Part shown: in pieces, positions 7,240 through 15,404 of the stretch
How the letters are laid out: every line of letters starts with the position of its first letter
Position numbering within the stretch: position 1 is the stretch's first letter
NCBI GenBank assembly: GCA_025360845.1
Contig: JANYBJ010000160.1
Coordinates: 1-32,985 of the forward strand
DNA from: a bacterium
GTDB lineage: Bacteria; Verrucomicrobiota; Kiritimatiellia; RFP12; UBA1067
DNA length: 32,985 nucleotides
Direction of reading: 5' to 3'
Notes under the pieces: model-generated
Told to the model about the DNA's origin: nothing
What the model saw: the letters and a program-made list of their open reading frames with translations, nothing else
Database searches by the model: none
Program-made: the position numbers and the translations under genes

Positions 7240-7884
7240 TTAGGGCGTTTCCGCCCATGTTTCAATTGCCCGAATGTGGAGCAACATCTTTTCCTCAACC
7301 GGGGCGGGTATGGGACGGTGCGTCTCGCGGCAATAGTCGCCGACGGCCACATCCAAATCGGCCCATGAGACGTCCGATGCGCGCTCCGGCCCTCGCCCGT
7401 TGTCCGGCGCTTCGACGAGCGCCGCCAGTTTCCAGTAAAGCGCGAGATAAAGATCCGCGGCATGCATGAAGGGCCCTGCGCCCTGCCCTTCGAGATAGGC
7501 CTGAACGGTTCCGTCCGTCCCGTATCTGCCTGAGCTTCCCTCTTCGGCCTCGAACTCCGTGAACCACTCCTCGCCGGTTTCGGCGACGTGTCGCCCCAGC
7601 GGGTAGAGGCGGCAGACGAGCGGCCGGTCCGGATGGACGCCGCACCCCGAATCGCTGAGGAACGGACAAATATTGTCCGAATCGAATTTCAGATACGAGC
7701 CGTCGGCCGTCGTATACCGCTTGATAAAGGCGGTGGTCGAGATTCCAAAATGACCGGCCAGCCGGGCGACCTCGTAAGGATTCACCTGGATTTTCTTCTC
7801 TCGGCAACAGCTCAGGCACCTTTGACACGCAAAGTAGTAGGGTGTCTGCCGGTCGAGTCGCACACCTTGCTTAAATAAGGCCAT
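7240..7884 (-). CDS. YkgJ-family cysteine cluster protein
   Basis: 214-residue cytoplasmic protein with the signature of the YkgJ/putative zinc- or iron-chelating family: CxxCxxCC at 20-27 (ACQRCLSCC), then CPFLSDSGCGVHPDRPLVCRLYP, which supplies three more Cys and the invariant RPxxCRxYP. Biochemical function of the family is not established; metal or Fe-S binding is expected from the cysteine pattern. The chosen start (MALFKQG, 7884) follows AGGAG by ten bases; an ATG at 7926 lacks a comparable site. The downstream neighbour is the small exported repeat protein, 13 bases away. Confidence 0.8.
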   Translation of the reverse strand: MALFKQGVRLDRQTPYYFACQRCLSCCREKKIQVNPYEVARLAGHFGISTTAFIKRYTTADGSYLKFDSDNICPFLSDSGCGVHPDRPLVCRLYPLGRHVAETGEEWFTEFEAEEGSSGRYGTDGTVQAYLEGQGAGPFMHAADLYLALYWKLAALVEAPDNGRGPERASDVSWADLDVAVGDYCRETHRPIPAPVEEKMLLHIRAIETWAETP

Positions 7885-7985
7885 GACACGCTGTCTCCTG
7901 TCTGTATGACCTGCACCTCCAATCAAACAGACGGCGATAGTTTACCGGATTACGTATGTAAAAGCAATCTGCGGCTCTGCGGTTA

Positions 7986-9452
7986 TCACCACGTACACAA
8001 GCCGGTGGCCTCCTGCACGCGGCAGCGGAACGCGCGCCAGCCGGAGTCGTCGCGGAAGGTCTCGTATCCGGTCGTGAAGGTGCGTCCGCCGGCGTTCGTC
8101 CAGAGACGCTCGACAGAGGCGGCCACTGCGGCCAAAACCGGTGTGTCCGCGTGTCCCGACACCTGCACGTCGGTCTCAAGATTGTAGTCGCGCACGTTCC
8201 GGCGGGTAAAGTTGGCCGAGCCGACCAGCCAGTCGGCCGTGCCGTCCGCGCGTTTGGCGAGCAGCATCTTGGCGTGCATTTGCTCGCCGCTGGTCACCGC
8301 CCAGCGCACGGAAGCGCCCGCCGCGACCAGCTCGCGCGCCACCTGCCGGTTCGGCATGCCGTTCTTCTCCCGGCCGAAGGCGTCCTTGTTGGGGTCGAGC
8401 ACGACGCGCACCGCAACGCCGCGGTGCGCCGCCGCCTTGAGCGCGCGGACGATGCCGCGATCCGCGAGGTAGAACATCACCACGTCCAGCGCATCTCCCG
8501 CCCTTGTCCCTCCGATCAGGACTTCGGCCGCGTCGGCGATCGCCTCCTCCGTGACCACCTGCACCCGCACGGCGTTTGTTGACGCCGGGTCCGGCGACGC
8601 GCCAGCCGGACCGGCCAGCGACTCGCGCAACGCCGGTGTTTGGCCGCCGCTGAAATTCAGGACCGCCTGCTCCGTCTCCAGGAGCGACCGCGCGGCCGGG
8701 CCGCTGAAGACGACGCCGACGTTCGAGTGGGCGCTGCTGCCGTCATGCGGGTTGGCCGATGTGACCAAGGCGGTGAGTTCGCCGCCCGCGTCGGCAAGCA
8801 CCACCTTGCGGTGGTTGGCCTTGAAGTTGAACAGCGTCAGCCAGCTGCGCAAGGTGACCTCGCCTGTGCCGAACGGGTTCGCCATCCAGCCGCCCTCGCT
8901 GCTGTTGCCCCACGGCTTGAACAGCAGACGCCAGACGCTCGACCAGGTCGTGTTGCTGTCACGCAACCGGTCCAGCCGGGTGATGACGACTTCGACTCCG
9001 GCCTCTTTCAGACGCCTCAAATGCCCGGCCTCCAATCCGCCATAGACGGTGTTCACCGGATCGGTAATCAGCACGGCCCGCAACCCCGGCACCGCGCGCT
9101 TGCGGGCGATCAGCGCGGAGGTCAGCTCCTCGCACAGACGCCGGGACGGCGGCGGACCCGCGCCGAGAAATTCGTTGAACAGGAACATGTCGACCACCAC
9201 CAAACGCGCAGCCCTGCCGATCAGGGCAAAGGCCTCGTCGAAAATACATTGGTCGATCTGGCGCGCGCCCGCGTCATCGAGACGGGTCTGGTCGCACAGG
9301 AAGCGGACATCCGAAGCGGGCAGCGCTTCGCTGCGGTAAGACAGACCCTTGGGCAGGGGTTTCACCGCGTGGTAGCAGCAGCCGGGCGCGACCGCCAGCC
9401 AGGCAGCCGAGACCGCGATTCGAAGCAAAGAAATGACCATGTGATCAGACAT
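7986..9452 (-). CDS. Phospholipase-D-like protein with two HKD regions, exported
   Basis: 488-residue member of the PLD superfamily (cardiolipin synthase, phosphodiesterase and similar). The first catalytic motif is complete: H214-x-K216-x4-D221, followed by TSANPHDGSSAHSN. The second is H393-x-K395 with Lys at 400 in place of Asp, followed by GSANFTRRN, so His, Lys and Asn are kept but the Asp is not. The N-terminus has a hydrophobic stretch ending VAPGCC, a signal peptide or poor lipobox, so envelope location is likely. The start may be the first Met (9452) or the fifth codon. Whether it acts on phospholipid or another phosphodiester cannot be told. It lies 27 bases after the epimerase gene, on the same strand. 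Confidence 0.8.
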   Translation of the reverse strand: MSDHMVISLLRIAVSAAWLAVAPGCCYHAVKPLPKGLSYRSEALPASDVRFLCDQTRLDDAGARQIDQCIFDEAFALIGRAARLVVVDMFLFNEFLGAGPPPSRRLCEELTSALIARKRAVPGLRAVLITDPVNTVYGGLEAGHLRRLKEAGVEVVITRLDRLRDSNTTWSSVWRLLFKPWGNSSEGGWMANPFGTGEVTLRSWLTLFNFKANHRKVVLADAGGELTALVTSANPHDGSSAHSNVGVVFSGPAARSLLETEQAVLNFSGGQTPALRESLAGPAGASPDPASTNAVRVQVVTEEAIADAAEVLIGGTRAGDALDVVMFYLADRGIVRALKAAAHRGVAVRVVLDPNKDAFGREKNGMPNRQVARELVAAGASVRWAVTSGEQMHAKMLLAKRADGTADWLVGSANFTRRNVRDYNLETDVQVSGHADTPVLAAVAASVERLWTNAGGRTFTTGYETFRDDSGWRAFRCRVQEATGLCTW

Positions 9453-9479
9453 GAAACGGGCCTCATCGTTAGGCCGACG

Positions 9480-10331
9480 CTACAGAGTCCGCTCCCATGT
9501 CTCGCGCGCAAACGGCACGCCGACGCGCGCGACATCAAGCGCGTCAGCGAAGAGGTCGCGCCAAATTTTTGTCGCGGCGGCCAGGCCGGGCAGCGCGCGG
9601 CCGAAGGCCTCGATCACGAGCCAGCCGTCGTAGCCGATCCCGTGCAATGCGCGGAACGTGCCTGCCCAATCGACATGATCCTGGCCAGGGATGCCGCGGT
9701 CGTTGGCGCTGCAGTGAAAGTGCTTGATCACCCGCCCGTGGCGGCGGATCGCGCCGATGGGGTCTTTCTCTTCGATGTTCGCGTGGAAGGTGTCGAAGAG
9801 AATGCCGACGTTCGGGTGGCCGATGCGGTCCGTCAGCGCCGCCCCGTCCGACAGCGTGTTGAGCATGTAACACTCGAAGCGGTTCAGAGGCTCCATCGCG
9901 AGCGTCACGCCCGCCTGACACGCCAGAGGCGCCACGCTCCTCAACGCCTCGGCCGCCCGCTCCAGCTCGGTCTCGGTCGGACCATTCCCGGTGAACGCGC
10001 CGATGGTCTGATACATCGGCCCGCAGATCACCGGCGCGCCCAGCGCGTGGGCGCACTCGATGAGCCATTTGAGGTTGTCCACGGCGGCCTGCCGGCGCTT
10101 CGGATCGTCGCTCACCGGATTCACCTCGGGCGTGACGAACGCCATGGAGGAGGTCCGCTTGAGCCCGAGTTCGTCGAGCAACTTGCCGAGCTCGCGGTAC
10201 GCGGCGACCTCGCCCTCCATGATCGGGATCTCGACGCCGTCGGCTCCGGCGGCTTTGATGGCCTGCAGCGCCGCGACGTGTTCCCGCGTCACGCGCGTCG
10301 CCCACAGCAGCATGTTCACTCCAACGTTCAT
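9480..10331 (-). CDS. Sugar epimerase of the D-tagatose/D-psicose 3-epimerase family
   Basis: 283-residue TIM-barrel (AP endonuclease 2 superfamily) enzyme predicted to interconvert ketoses at C3 using a divalent metal. Metal ligands typical of the family are visible: Glu in AMEPLNRFE, Asp in ILFDTFHANIEE, His in HFHCSANDRG and Glu in VIEAFG. No signal peptide, so cytosolic. The start at 10331 has AAGGAG eight bases upstream. It follows the Tat-exported TIM-barrel gene across a 165-base space filled by a hairpin repeat, so it may be a separate transcript or a tail of the same one. It would process keto sugars imported after the envelope steps; the substrate is inferred only from family and context. 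Confidence 0.8.
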   Translation of the reverse strand: MNVGVNMLLWATRVTREHVAALQAIKAAGADGVEIPIMEGEVAAYRELGKLLDELGLKRTSSMAFVTPEVNPVSDDPKRRQAAVDNLKWLIECAHALGAPVICGPMYQTIGAFTGNGPTETELERAAEALRSVAPLACQAGVTLAMEPLNRFECYMLNTLSDGAALTDRIGHPNVGILFDTFHANIEEKDPIGAIRRHGRVIKHFHCSANDRGIPGQDHVDWAGTFRALHGIGYDGWLVIEAFGRALPGLAAATKIWRDLFADALDVARVGVPFARETWERTL

Positions 10332-10378
10332 TGTTCACGCTCCTTAATTTATTTCACAAATGACAGCTCACCGTCTTC

Positions 10379-10491
10379 TGGTAGGGACGCCTCCCCGAGG
10401 CGTCCGCCGGTGCGTGCTTCGGCGAACCCGCGCTACCGGGCAGACCGTGATCTCCAAGCGCGGCGGACGGTTCGGGGAACCGTCCCTACCA
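10379..10491. repeat. Composite palindromic repeat (two hairpins in inverted pair)
   Basis: Outer arms TGGTAGGGACG (10379-10389) and CGTCCCTACCA (10481-10491) are perfect. Each end is itself a perfect hairpin: GGACGCCTC/GAGGCGTCC around CCC (10385-10405), and GGACGGTTC/GAACCGTCC around GGG (10465-10485). Further inside, CGTCCGCCG (10401-10409) pairs with CGGCGGACG (10461-10469). It fills the gap between two sugar-isomerase genes and has relatives at 17731-17784 and 32941-32958. Confidence 0.8.
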
Positions 10492-10496
10492 ACGGA

Positions 10497-11522
10497 TCAC
10501 CCTTCCGCGATCCCGAGTTCCTTGAGCGTCGCGCGCAGCCACACCAAGGACTTCTCGATCATCGGGCCGCCTTGGCCTTCGCACTCCATGCTCAGCACGC
10601 CGGCGTAGCCGCTGTCGCGCAGCAGCGCCAGGCACTTCTTGATGTTGTCGGCGTTCACGCCCTCGCCGAGCGCGCACTGGCTCACCGCGATGCCGGTCTG
10701 GTTGCCACGCGTCGCCGCCGCCAAAGACTCGGAGACGTCCTTGACGTGTACGTGGCTGACCTTCTTGATGAAGCGCTTCAGAAACGCCACGGGATCCTGG
10801 CCCGCGATGAAGGTGTTGCCGGTGTCCATGTTCATTCTCAGGTACGGGCTGTCGCAGAAGGCGAGCATCTTCTCCATCATCTCGGGCTTGGTCGTGAAGT
10901 AGCCGTGCGGCTCGATGTTGACGATGATCTTGTGCGCATCGGCCACCTCGATGATCTGCCCGTACTCGCGCTTCATCATCTCCAGCGCCTCGGCGTCCGA
11001 CAGCCCTTCCGGCTTGTGGAGTCCGTCGGTCGTGTCCACGTTCGGGCTGCCGGCCAGGTTGGCCCACGCGATGGATTTCATGACGTACGGCACGCCGCGC
11101 AGCGGCCCGTCCTTGCCTGAGAGCGGAAAGGCCGCGTCCACCTGCGAGAAACTTACGCCGTAGCCCTCCATCTTGCGTCTGAGCAGCACGGGGTCTTCGT
11201 AGAGCGCCACATGCGGCTGATACCCGAGGCCGTGGATCCAGCTCACGCCGTCGATCAGACCGCATTCGATGTGGTGTACGCCGTTCTTCTGCGCCCACTG
11301 GAGGCACGCCTCAAAACTCTTGTAGCTTGAGTTGAACGCATCGGTGTGAAATCCGATTTTCATGGTCTTATCTCCTTTATCCGCCACGCGGGACGAAGCC
11401 TCGGCACCGGCGGTTTTTTCTTCGGCATGGCTCACGACACCTTCGAAAAGCACGCCTGCGGCCGTTGCCGCCAAGGCGCCTCCAAGAAAGTTTCGGCGGT
11501 TGACGTCAAGGGGTTTTTTCAT
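10497..11522 (-). CDS. Tat-exported sugar isomerase/epimerase-like TIM-barrel protein
   Basis: 341 residues. The N-terminus has a twin-arginine signal (NRRNFLGG, then a hydrophobic run), so export in folded form is predicted. The mature part (from about 54) is an AP-endonuclease-2-type TIM barrel with metal-site features: Glu in VNIEPHGYF, Asp in MNMDTGNTF, His in HVHVKDV and Glu in SMECEGQGG. Similar proteins act on 3-keto sugars or ketoses; the reaction here is unknown. The start overlaps the stop of the upstream Gfo/Idh gene by ATGA. Within the gene, the Met at 11363 (MKIGF) has a full ribosome site of its own, so a leaderless 288-residue cytosolic form may also be made. Confidence 0.8.
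   Translation of the reverse strand: MKKPLDVNRRNFLGGALAATAAGVLFEGVVSHAEEKTAGAEASSRVADKGDKTMKIGFHTDAFNSSYKSFEACLQWAQKNGVHHIECGLIDGVSWIHGLGYQPHVALYEDPVLLRRKMEGYGVSFSQVDAAFPLSGKDGPLRGVPYVMKSIAWANLAGSPNVDTTDGLHKPEGLSDAEALEMMKREYGQIIEVADAHKIIVNIEPHGYFTTKPEMMEKMLAFCDSPYLRMNMDTGNTFIAGQDPVAFLKRFIKKVSHVHVKDVSESLAAATRGNQTGIAVSQCALGEGVNADNIKKCLALLRDSGYAGVLSMECEGQGGPMIEKSLVWLRATLKELGIAEG
11361..11378 (-). promoter_or_regulatory. Internal ribosome site and alternative start
   Basis: AAAGGAGA (11378-11371) stands seven bases before an in-frame ATG (11363-11361) exactly where the leader ends and the folded domain begins (MKIGFHTD). This is a better site than the one at the annotated start, which lies inside the preceding gene. 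Confidence 0.55.
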
Positions 11523-12769
11523 GCGTTCAACCCTGTCAAGTCGACTTCAAGCTTCTTGTTCTCCTTGAGCAGTTCGGCCAGGGTTATGCGGCCGCCGCGC
11601 GCGGCGGCTTCGCGGCCCAAGAGGCAGGCGAGATGCCCTTCCACCGCACGTTTGACGGTGGCGTTCTCGAAGTGCCCTTCCGTGATGTTCGCGTAAAAGT
11701 CGGCGACATTGCGGGACGCGCCGTCGTTGTAGATGGTATTACTCACGTCGCCCACATAGTGCTTCTCACCGCCACGTACAAAGACCTTGCCTCCGTATTG
11801 AAGATGTGCGGTGGCCGTGAGGCCGTACAGGTTGGCGGACATTTCGGGGATTTCGGCGTTGTTGTTCAGCGACTGCGTGAGGTGCGTCCACAGCACGCCG
11901 TCTTCGAACTCGTACACCACGCCGCACGCGTCCACGCGGTCGCCGTGCGGTTCAGGCCGGCAGAGGCGGGATTTCCCCATCGCCGCGACAGGCGCTTTGC
12001 CCAGCACCGCCATGAGACCGTCGATGATGTGGATGTCGAACGAGACGATCGTGTCGCCGCTCAGCGCGATATCGGAGAGCCAGACCTCATGCTGCAAGCG
12101 GCTTGCGAGGGTCGGTCCCTTGGGCGGGTCGTCCCACGCCCCGTTCTTGCCGTACGAGGCCATGTGCGCCAGGCCGCCCAGCCCGCCCCCACGCACGCGC
12201 TTGATCACCTCGGCGTTGGCCGGGTCGCTCGGGAGCTGATAGTCGACGAGAAAACAGCGCTTGTTCTTTGTGGAGTCATCGCCGGCTTTGCCGATCGCCA
12301 GCGTGCCGGGCACATCCACAGCCACCGGCTTGGCGATGTACACATGGCAACCGGTCGCCACGGCGGCCATGGCCTGCTCCGGATAAAAGTACGGCACATC
12401 CAGAATCGCAATCGCCTCGACCCCGCTCGCGAGGACCTTCTTGTAACCCGAGAGCCCCGAGAAACGGCGTGCCTTATCGACGCCGTATTTGTCGCCCAGC
12501 GCGTCTGCCACCTCCGGGAAATAATCCGCCACCGCATGGATTTCGTAGCCGCCGTGCGCCTTCATCATGTCGCCGATTAAATTGCCGCGGTGTCCGCCGC
12601 CGATGAGGCCGACCTTTACCTTACGCTCAAAAACCGTAGGCGTCGCGGGCTTCTCCTGGGCATAACCCGGCAGCCCTTGAAGTAGCGTGCCCGCTGCTGT
12701 GGCCGCCAAGGTTCCGCCCAGAAACCGCCGGCGGTTAAGGGCGCTCGTGTGGTTGGTGATCTCTTGCAT
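11519..12769 (-). CDS. Tat-exported Gfo/Idh/MocA-family oxidoreductase
   Basis: 416 residues. A Tat leader (NRRRFLGG) precedes an NAD(P)-binding Rossmann fold (GLIGGGHRGN) and the Gfo/Idh C-terminal domain (SFDIHIIDGL). Members oxidise or reduce sugars at C1 or C3, sometimes with tightly bound cofactor, which fits Tat export. The usual EKP motif reads AKP (VYIAKPVAVD): Lys is kept, Glu is replaced by Ala. The start at 12769 follows AAAGG by eight bases. A Met eight codons upstream (12793) overlaps the stop of the ThuA-fusion gene by one base and could also serve. The gene overlaps the next by ATGA. Confidence 0.85.
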   Translation of the reverse strand: MQEITNHTSALNRRRFLGGTLAATAAGTLLQGLPGYAQEKPATPTVFERKVKVGLIGGGHRGNLIGDMMKAHGGYEIHAVADYFPEVADALGDKYGVDKARRFSGLSGYKKVLASGVEAIAILDVPYFYPEQAMAAVATGCHVYIAKPVAVDVPGTLAIGKAGDDSTKNKRCFLVDYQLPSDPANAEVIKRVRGGGLGGLAHMASYGKNGAWDDPPKGPTLASRLQHEVWLSDIALSGDTIVSFDIHIIDGLMAVLGKAPVAAMGKSRLCRPEPHGDRVDACGVVYEFEDGVLWTHLTQSLNNNAEIPEMSANLYGLTATAHLQYGGKVFVRGGEKHYVGDVSNTIYNDGASRNVADFYANITEGHFENATVKRAVEGHLACLLGREAAARGGRITLAELLKENKKLEVDLTGLNA

Positions 12770-12792
12770 TTCGTTAACCTTTCGTTTGATCA

Positions 12793-15393
12793 TCAGGGTT
12801 CCAAGCCAGCCGCCCACGCCGTGCCGCGGCAATAGAGCGTCCCGACTGTTCCGTCCAGCGCCTTCACGTCGTGGCCGAGCACGCAGTTGAACGTGCGTCC
12901 TTTGCCGGGCGTCAGCGCGAAGGCCATCGGGTATTCTTTCTTGTCCACCGCTGAAACGGCAGTGGCCAGCACCTGGATCGGCTCCGAGCCGTCGAGGCAG
13001 GTGTACAGCTCGTCGTCCGTGTCGAAGTCGGAGAGGCCTTTCATGATCGGATGGGCGGGGTCGGCGATCCGCACGCGGAAAGGCCCGCGCGGGTCGTGGC
13101 CGCGCAGCGCGGGGTTCCAGACCCGGCCCGCGATGATGCCGAAGTCCGGAGCCACGGTCTTGGTCGGCCAGTCGATGAACGCGCCGCAGGCGAAATGCAC
13201 CAGGACCAGACCCTTGCCGCCATCGACCGCGCGCTTGAGATTCGCGAGCGCGCCCTCCGGCGCGGGAACCTCGTGGTTCTGGTAGTTCAGCACAATCACG
13301 TCGTAGCCGTCGAGCATCGGCTGCGCCAACGTCCGGGGATCCTCCGTGAGGCTCACCTCCAGCCGCTTGTCCTGCGCGAGAATCTCGGCCAGCGCGGGCG
13401 CGGTCAGCCGCCACGGATGCCCCGGATATTCGAGCCCCGTCACGATCAACACCTTTTTCGGCGCGCCCGCGTTGGCCTTCACCGCAGGTGGCTTGATCGC
13501 GTCCGCCGTTTGTGGTGGCGCCGTGAGGCGCTTCTCGATCCCTGCCGCTTCCGAGATCCACAGTTCGCTCAACACCACGTTGCTGGCCGCTTCGCGGCGG
13601 AATTCGATTGACACCTTGCCGTCCTTGATGGCGGCCGCAGGGATGAGCGCCGTGACGGTCGCCGCCGCTTCCTGCTTCCCGGTCCAAGAAGGCAGGGCCG
13701 TTTTTGCGACCACCTGCTGCCCGTTGACCCACACGGACTGCGCGCGTCCGTTCCCGTCATAATCCCACCACGTGAAGCCGAGCTGATAGGCGCGGTCCGC
13801 CTTTAACCCTGTCACCTCCACGGTCAACGCGTCTCCGGCGAACGCCACGGTACCTTCCGGTTGGTCAGTATAGGTCCACGCATTGCCATTCACCACGCGC
13901 AGCCGCACGCCGTCCTTGCCCGTAGACTCCATGGCCGGACCACAATCCAGATAGGCAAGTGCGGCGTACCGCGTCCAGGCCGCCGCCAGCCGCTCCAGCG
14001 CGCGCGTGGCCAGCGTCCGGTGGACCGCGTCCGTAGCCGGGTCCTCCGCCATCTTCCGCAGGGACTCCACCGCCGCGGGGTCCGGCCACTCGGCCAGCGC
14101 GCGCACCGCCGCGTCACGCACGGTCGCGTCGGGTGAGCCCAGCCGCTCCTTCACGGGGGCCAGCGCGTCATCGCCGCCGAGGGGCACCAAGGTCCGCAGC
14201 ACCGCCGCCTGGGTCTGCACCGGCACCTGGGCGCCTTGCAAGGCCGCCAGCAGCGGCGTCAGCCGCGCCTGACGGTCCGCGATACGCCGCCCCATTCCTT
14301 TCACCGCGCTCTCGGCCTGATCGCCTTTCACTTCGCCCAGCATCGCCACCACCTGGGGATAAGCCGCCACGTCGCCGCTCCGCCCCAGCACCTTCAGCGC
14401 GGCGGCCCGCACTTTTTCGTCCGGGTCACGCGCCGCGCGCAGGAGCGTCGGGGTCAGGGCCGGCAGCCCGCGGGCTACGGCGGCGTTGATCAGCGTGACG
14501 CGGGACTCTGCGGCTCGCGGGGACGCTCGCCCTCCAACATCCGCGATGCCCTTGATGACGGCCTCATCCGTGCCCGGAGCGGTCAACTGCACCAGCGCCT
14601 CTCCGGCGCCCAGCTCGGCCAGCACCGCGACGCTGCCCGCGTCGCCGAGCGCGCCGAGCGCGCGGACCGCCGCCTGCCGCACAGCCTCGTCGGGGCTTTT
14701 CAGCAGCTCTGTCACCGCGCCGCGCGCTTGGGTGACCTTGCGCTCCGCCAGCACGTCCAGCGCCAGCACCTGGCGGGTCGCGTCCAGCGAGGGGAGTTCC
14801 TTGGCCAAGGCCGCGCCGTCGAGTTGGCCGATGCTTTGGATCGCCGTCGCGCTCACGGCCGGATCGCTGTCGCGCAGGGCCTTCACGCAGACCGGCAGCG
14901 CCTCTTTCGGATAGTTACGCCTCAGCGATGACAGGCCGGCTATGCGCGTGGCCGGTTTCGCGTCCGCCGTCTCGGCGAGATAGACCGCCACCGGCTCCGC
15001 CTTCGCGGGTGCGCCCACGACCTCGCCCAGCGCGATTCGCGCGTCCGCCGCCGTCGCGGGGTCAGCGAGCAGTTTGCGCAGCAGCGGCGCTTCGGCTTCG
15101 CCTGCGACCTTGGCGAGGTGCTGACACAGGATCGTCCGAACAAGCGGCTTCGTGTCAGCCGCCGCAACGGCCTCGGCCAGCAGCGCCGCGAGCTGCTGCC
15201 GCTGATCCGCGTCGCCGGTTGCCTTCGGCACAAACTGCTCCAGCAGGTAGAACGCCTGCCGCGGCTGCGCGCCGTCGCTCGTCCGGACCTGTTTGACCGC
15301 GTCGCGGACCGTGTCAGGCAACGGTGCGGCGCTTGCCGTGAAAGCGGTCGCCAACGCAACGATCAGAAGAATGCTTTTTGTTTGGTGTTTCAT
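12793..15393 (-). CDS. Secreted HEAT-repeat / carbohydrate-binding-like / ThuA fusion protein
   Basis: 866 residues with a Sec signal peptide (cleavage near ASA-A). Residues about 25-465 are HEAT-type alpha-helical repeats (AVRALGALGD, AALKVLGRSGD, AVRALAEWPD). About 470-640 is a beta-sandwich with the look of a carbohydrate-binding module (FTWWDYDGNGRAQSVWVNG). About 645-866 is a ThuA domain of glutamine-amidotransferase-like fold (LIVTGLEYPGHPW, LVLVHFACGAF, PIMKGLSDF), a family tied to trehalose and 3-keto-disaccharide use. The combination suggests a scaffold that binds sugar and carries ThuA activity. GAGGAG overlaps the stop of the preceding Gfo/Idh gene and lies seven bases from the chosen Met; the adjacent ATG at 15396 is possible. 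Exact enzymatic role is unknown. Confidence 0.82.
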   Translation of the reverse strand: MKHQTKSILLIVALATAFTASAAPLPDTVRDAVKQVRTSDGAQPRQAFYLLEQFVPKATGDADQRQQLAALLAEAVAAADTKPLVRTILCQHLAKVAGEAEAPLLRKLLADPATAADARIALGEVVGAPAKAEPVAVYLAETADAKPATRIAGLSSLRRNYPKEALPVCVKALRDSDPAVSATAIQSIGQLDGAALAKELPSLDATRQVLALDVLAERKVTQARGAVTELLKSPDEAVRQAAVRALGALGDAGSVAVLAELGAGEALVQLTAPGTDEAVIKGIADVGGRASPRAAESRVTLINAAVARGLPALTPTLLRAARDPDEKVRAAALKVLGRSGDVAAYPQVVAMLGEVKGDQAESAVKGMGRRIADRQARLTPLLAALQGAQVPVQTQAAVLRTLVPLGGDDALAPVKERLGSPDATVRDAAVRALAEWPDPAAVESLRKMAEDPATDAVHRTLATRALERLAAAWTRYAALAYLDCGPAMESTGKDGVRLRVVNGNAWTYTDQPEGTVAFAGDALTVEVTGLKADRAYQLGFTWWDYDGNGRAQSVWVNGQQVVAKTALPSWTGKQEAAATVTALIPAAAIKDGKVSIEFRREAASNVVLSELWISEAAGIEKRLTAPPQTADAIKPPAVKANAGAPKKVLIVTGLEYPGHPWRLTAPALAEILAQDKRLEVSLTEDPRTLAQPMLDGYDVIVLNYQNHEVPAPEGALANLKRAVDGGKGLVLVHFACGAFIDWPTKTVAPDFGIIAGRVWNPALRGHDPRGPFRVRIADPAHPIMKGLSDFDTDDELYTCLDGSEPIQVLATAVSAVDKKEYPMAFALTPGKGRTFNCVLGHDVKALDGTVGTLYCRGTAWAAGLEP

Positions 15394-15404
15394 CATTAGG
15401 CTCC

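Noticed and set aside
8640..11120. 826-codon open frame on the plus strand.
   Set aside because: It runs antisense through the PLD-like, epimerase and TIM-barrel genes, crosses intergenic repeats, is Arg/His-rich and has no domain; it results from high-GC codon usage on the other strand.
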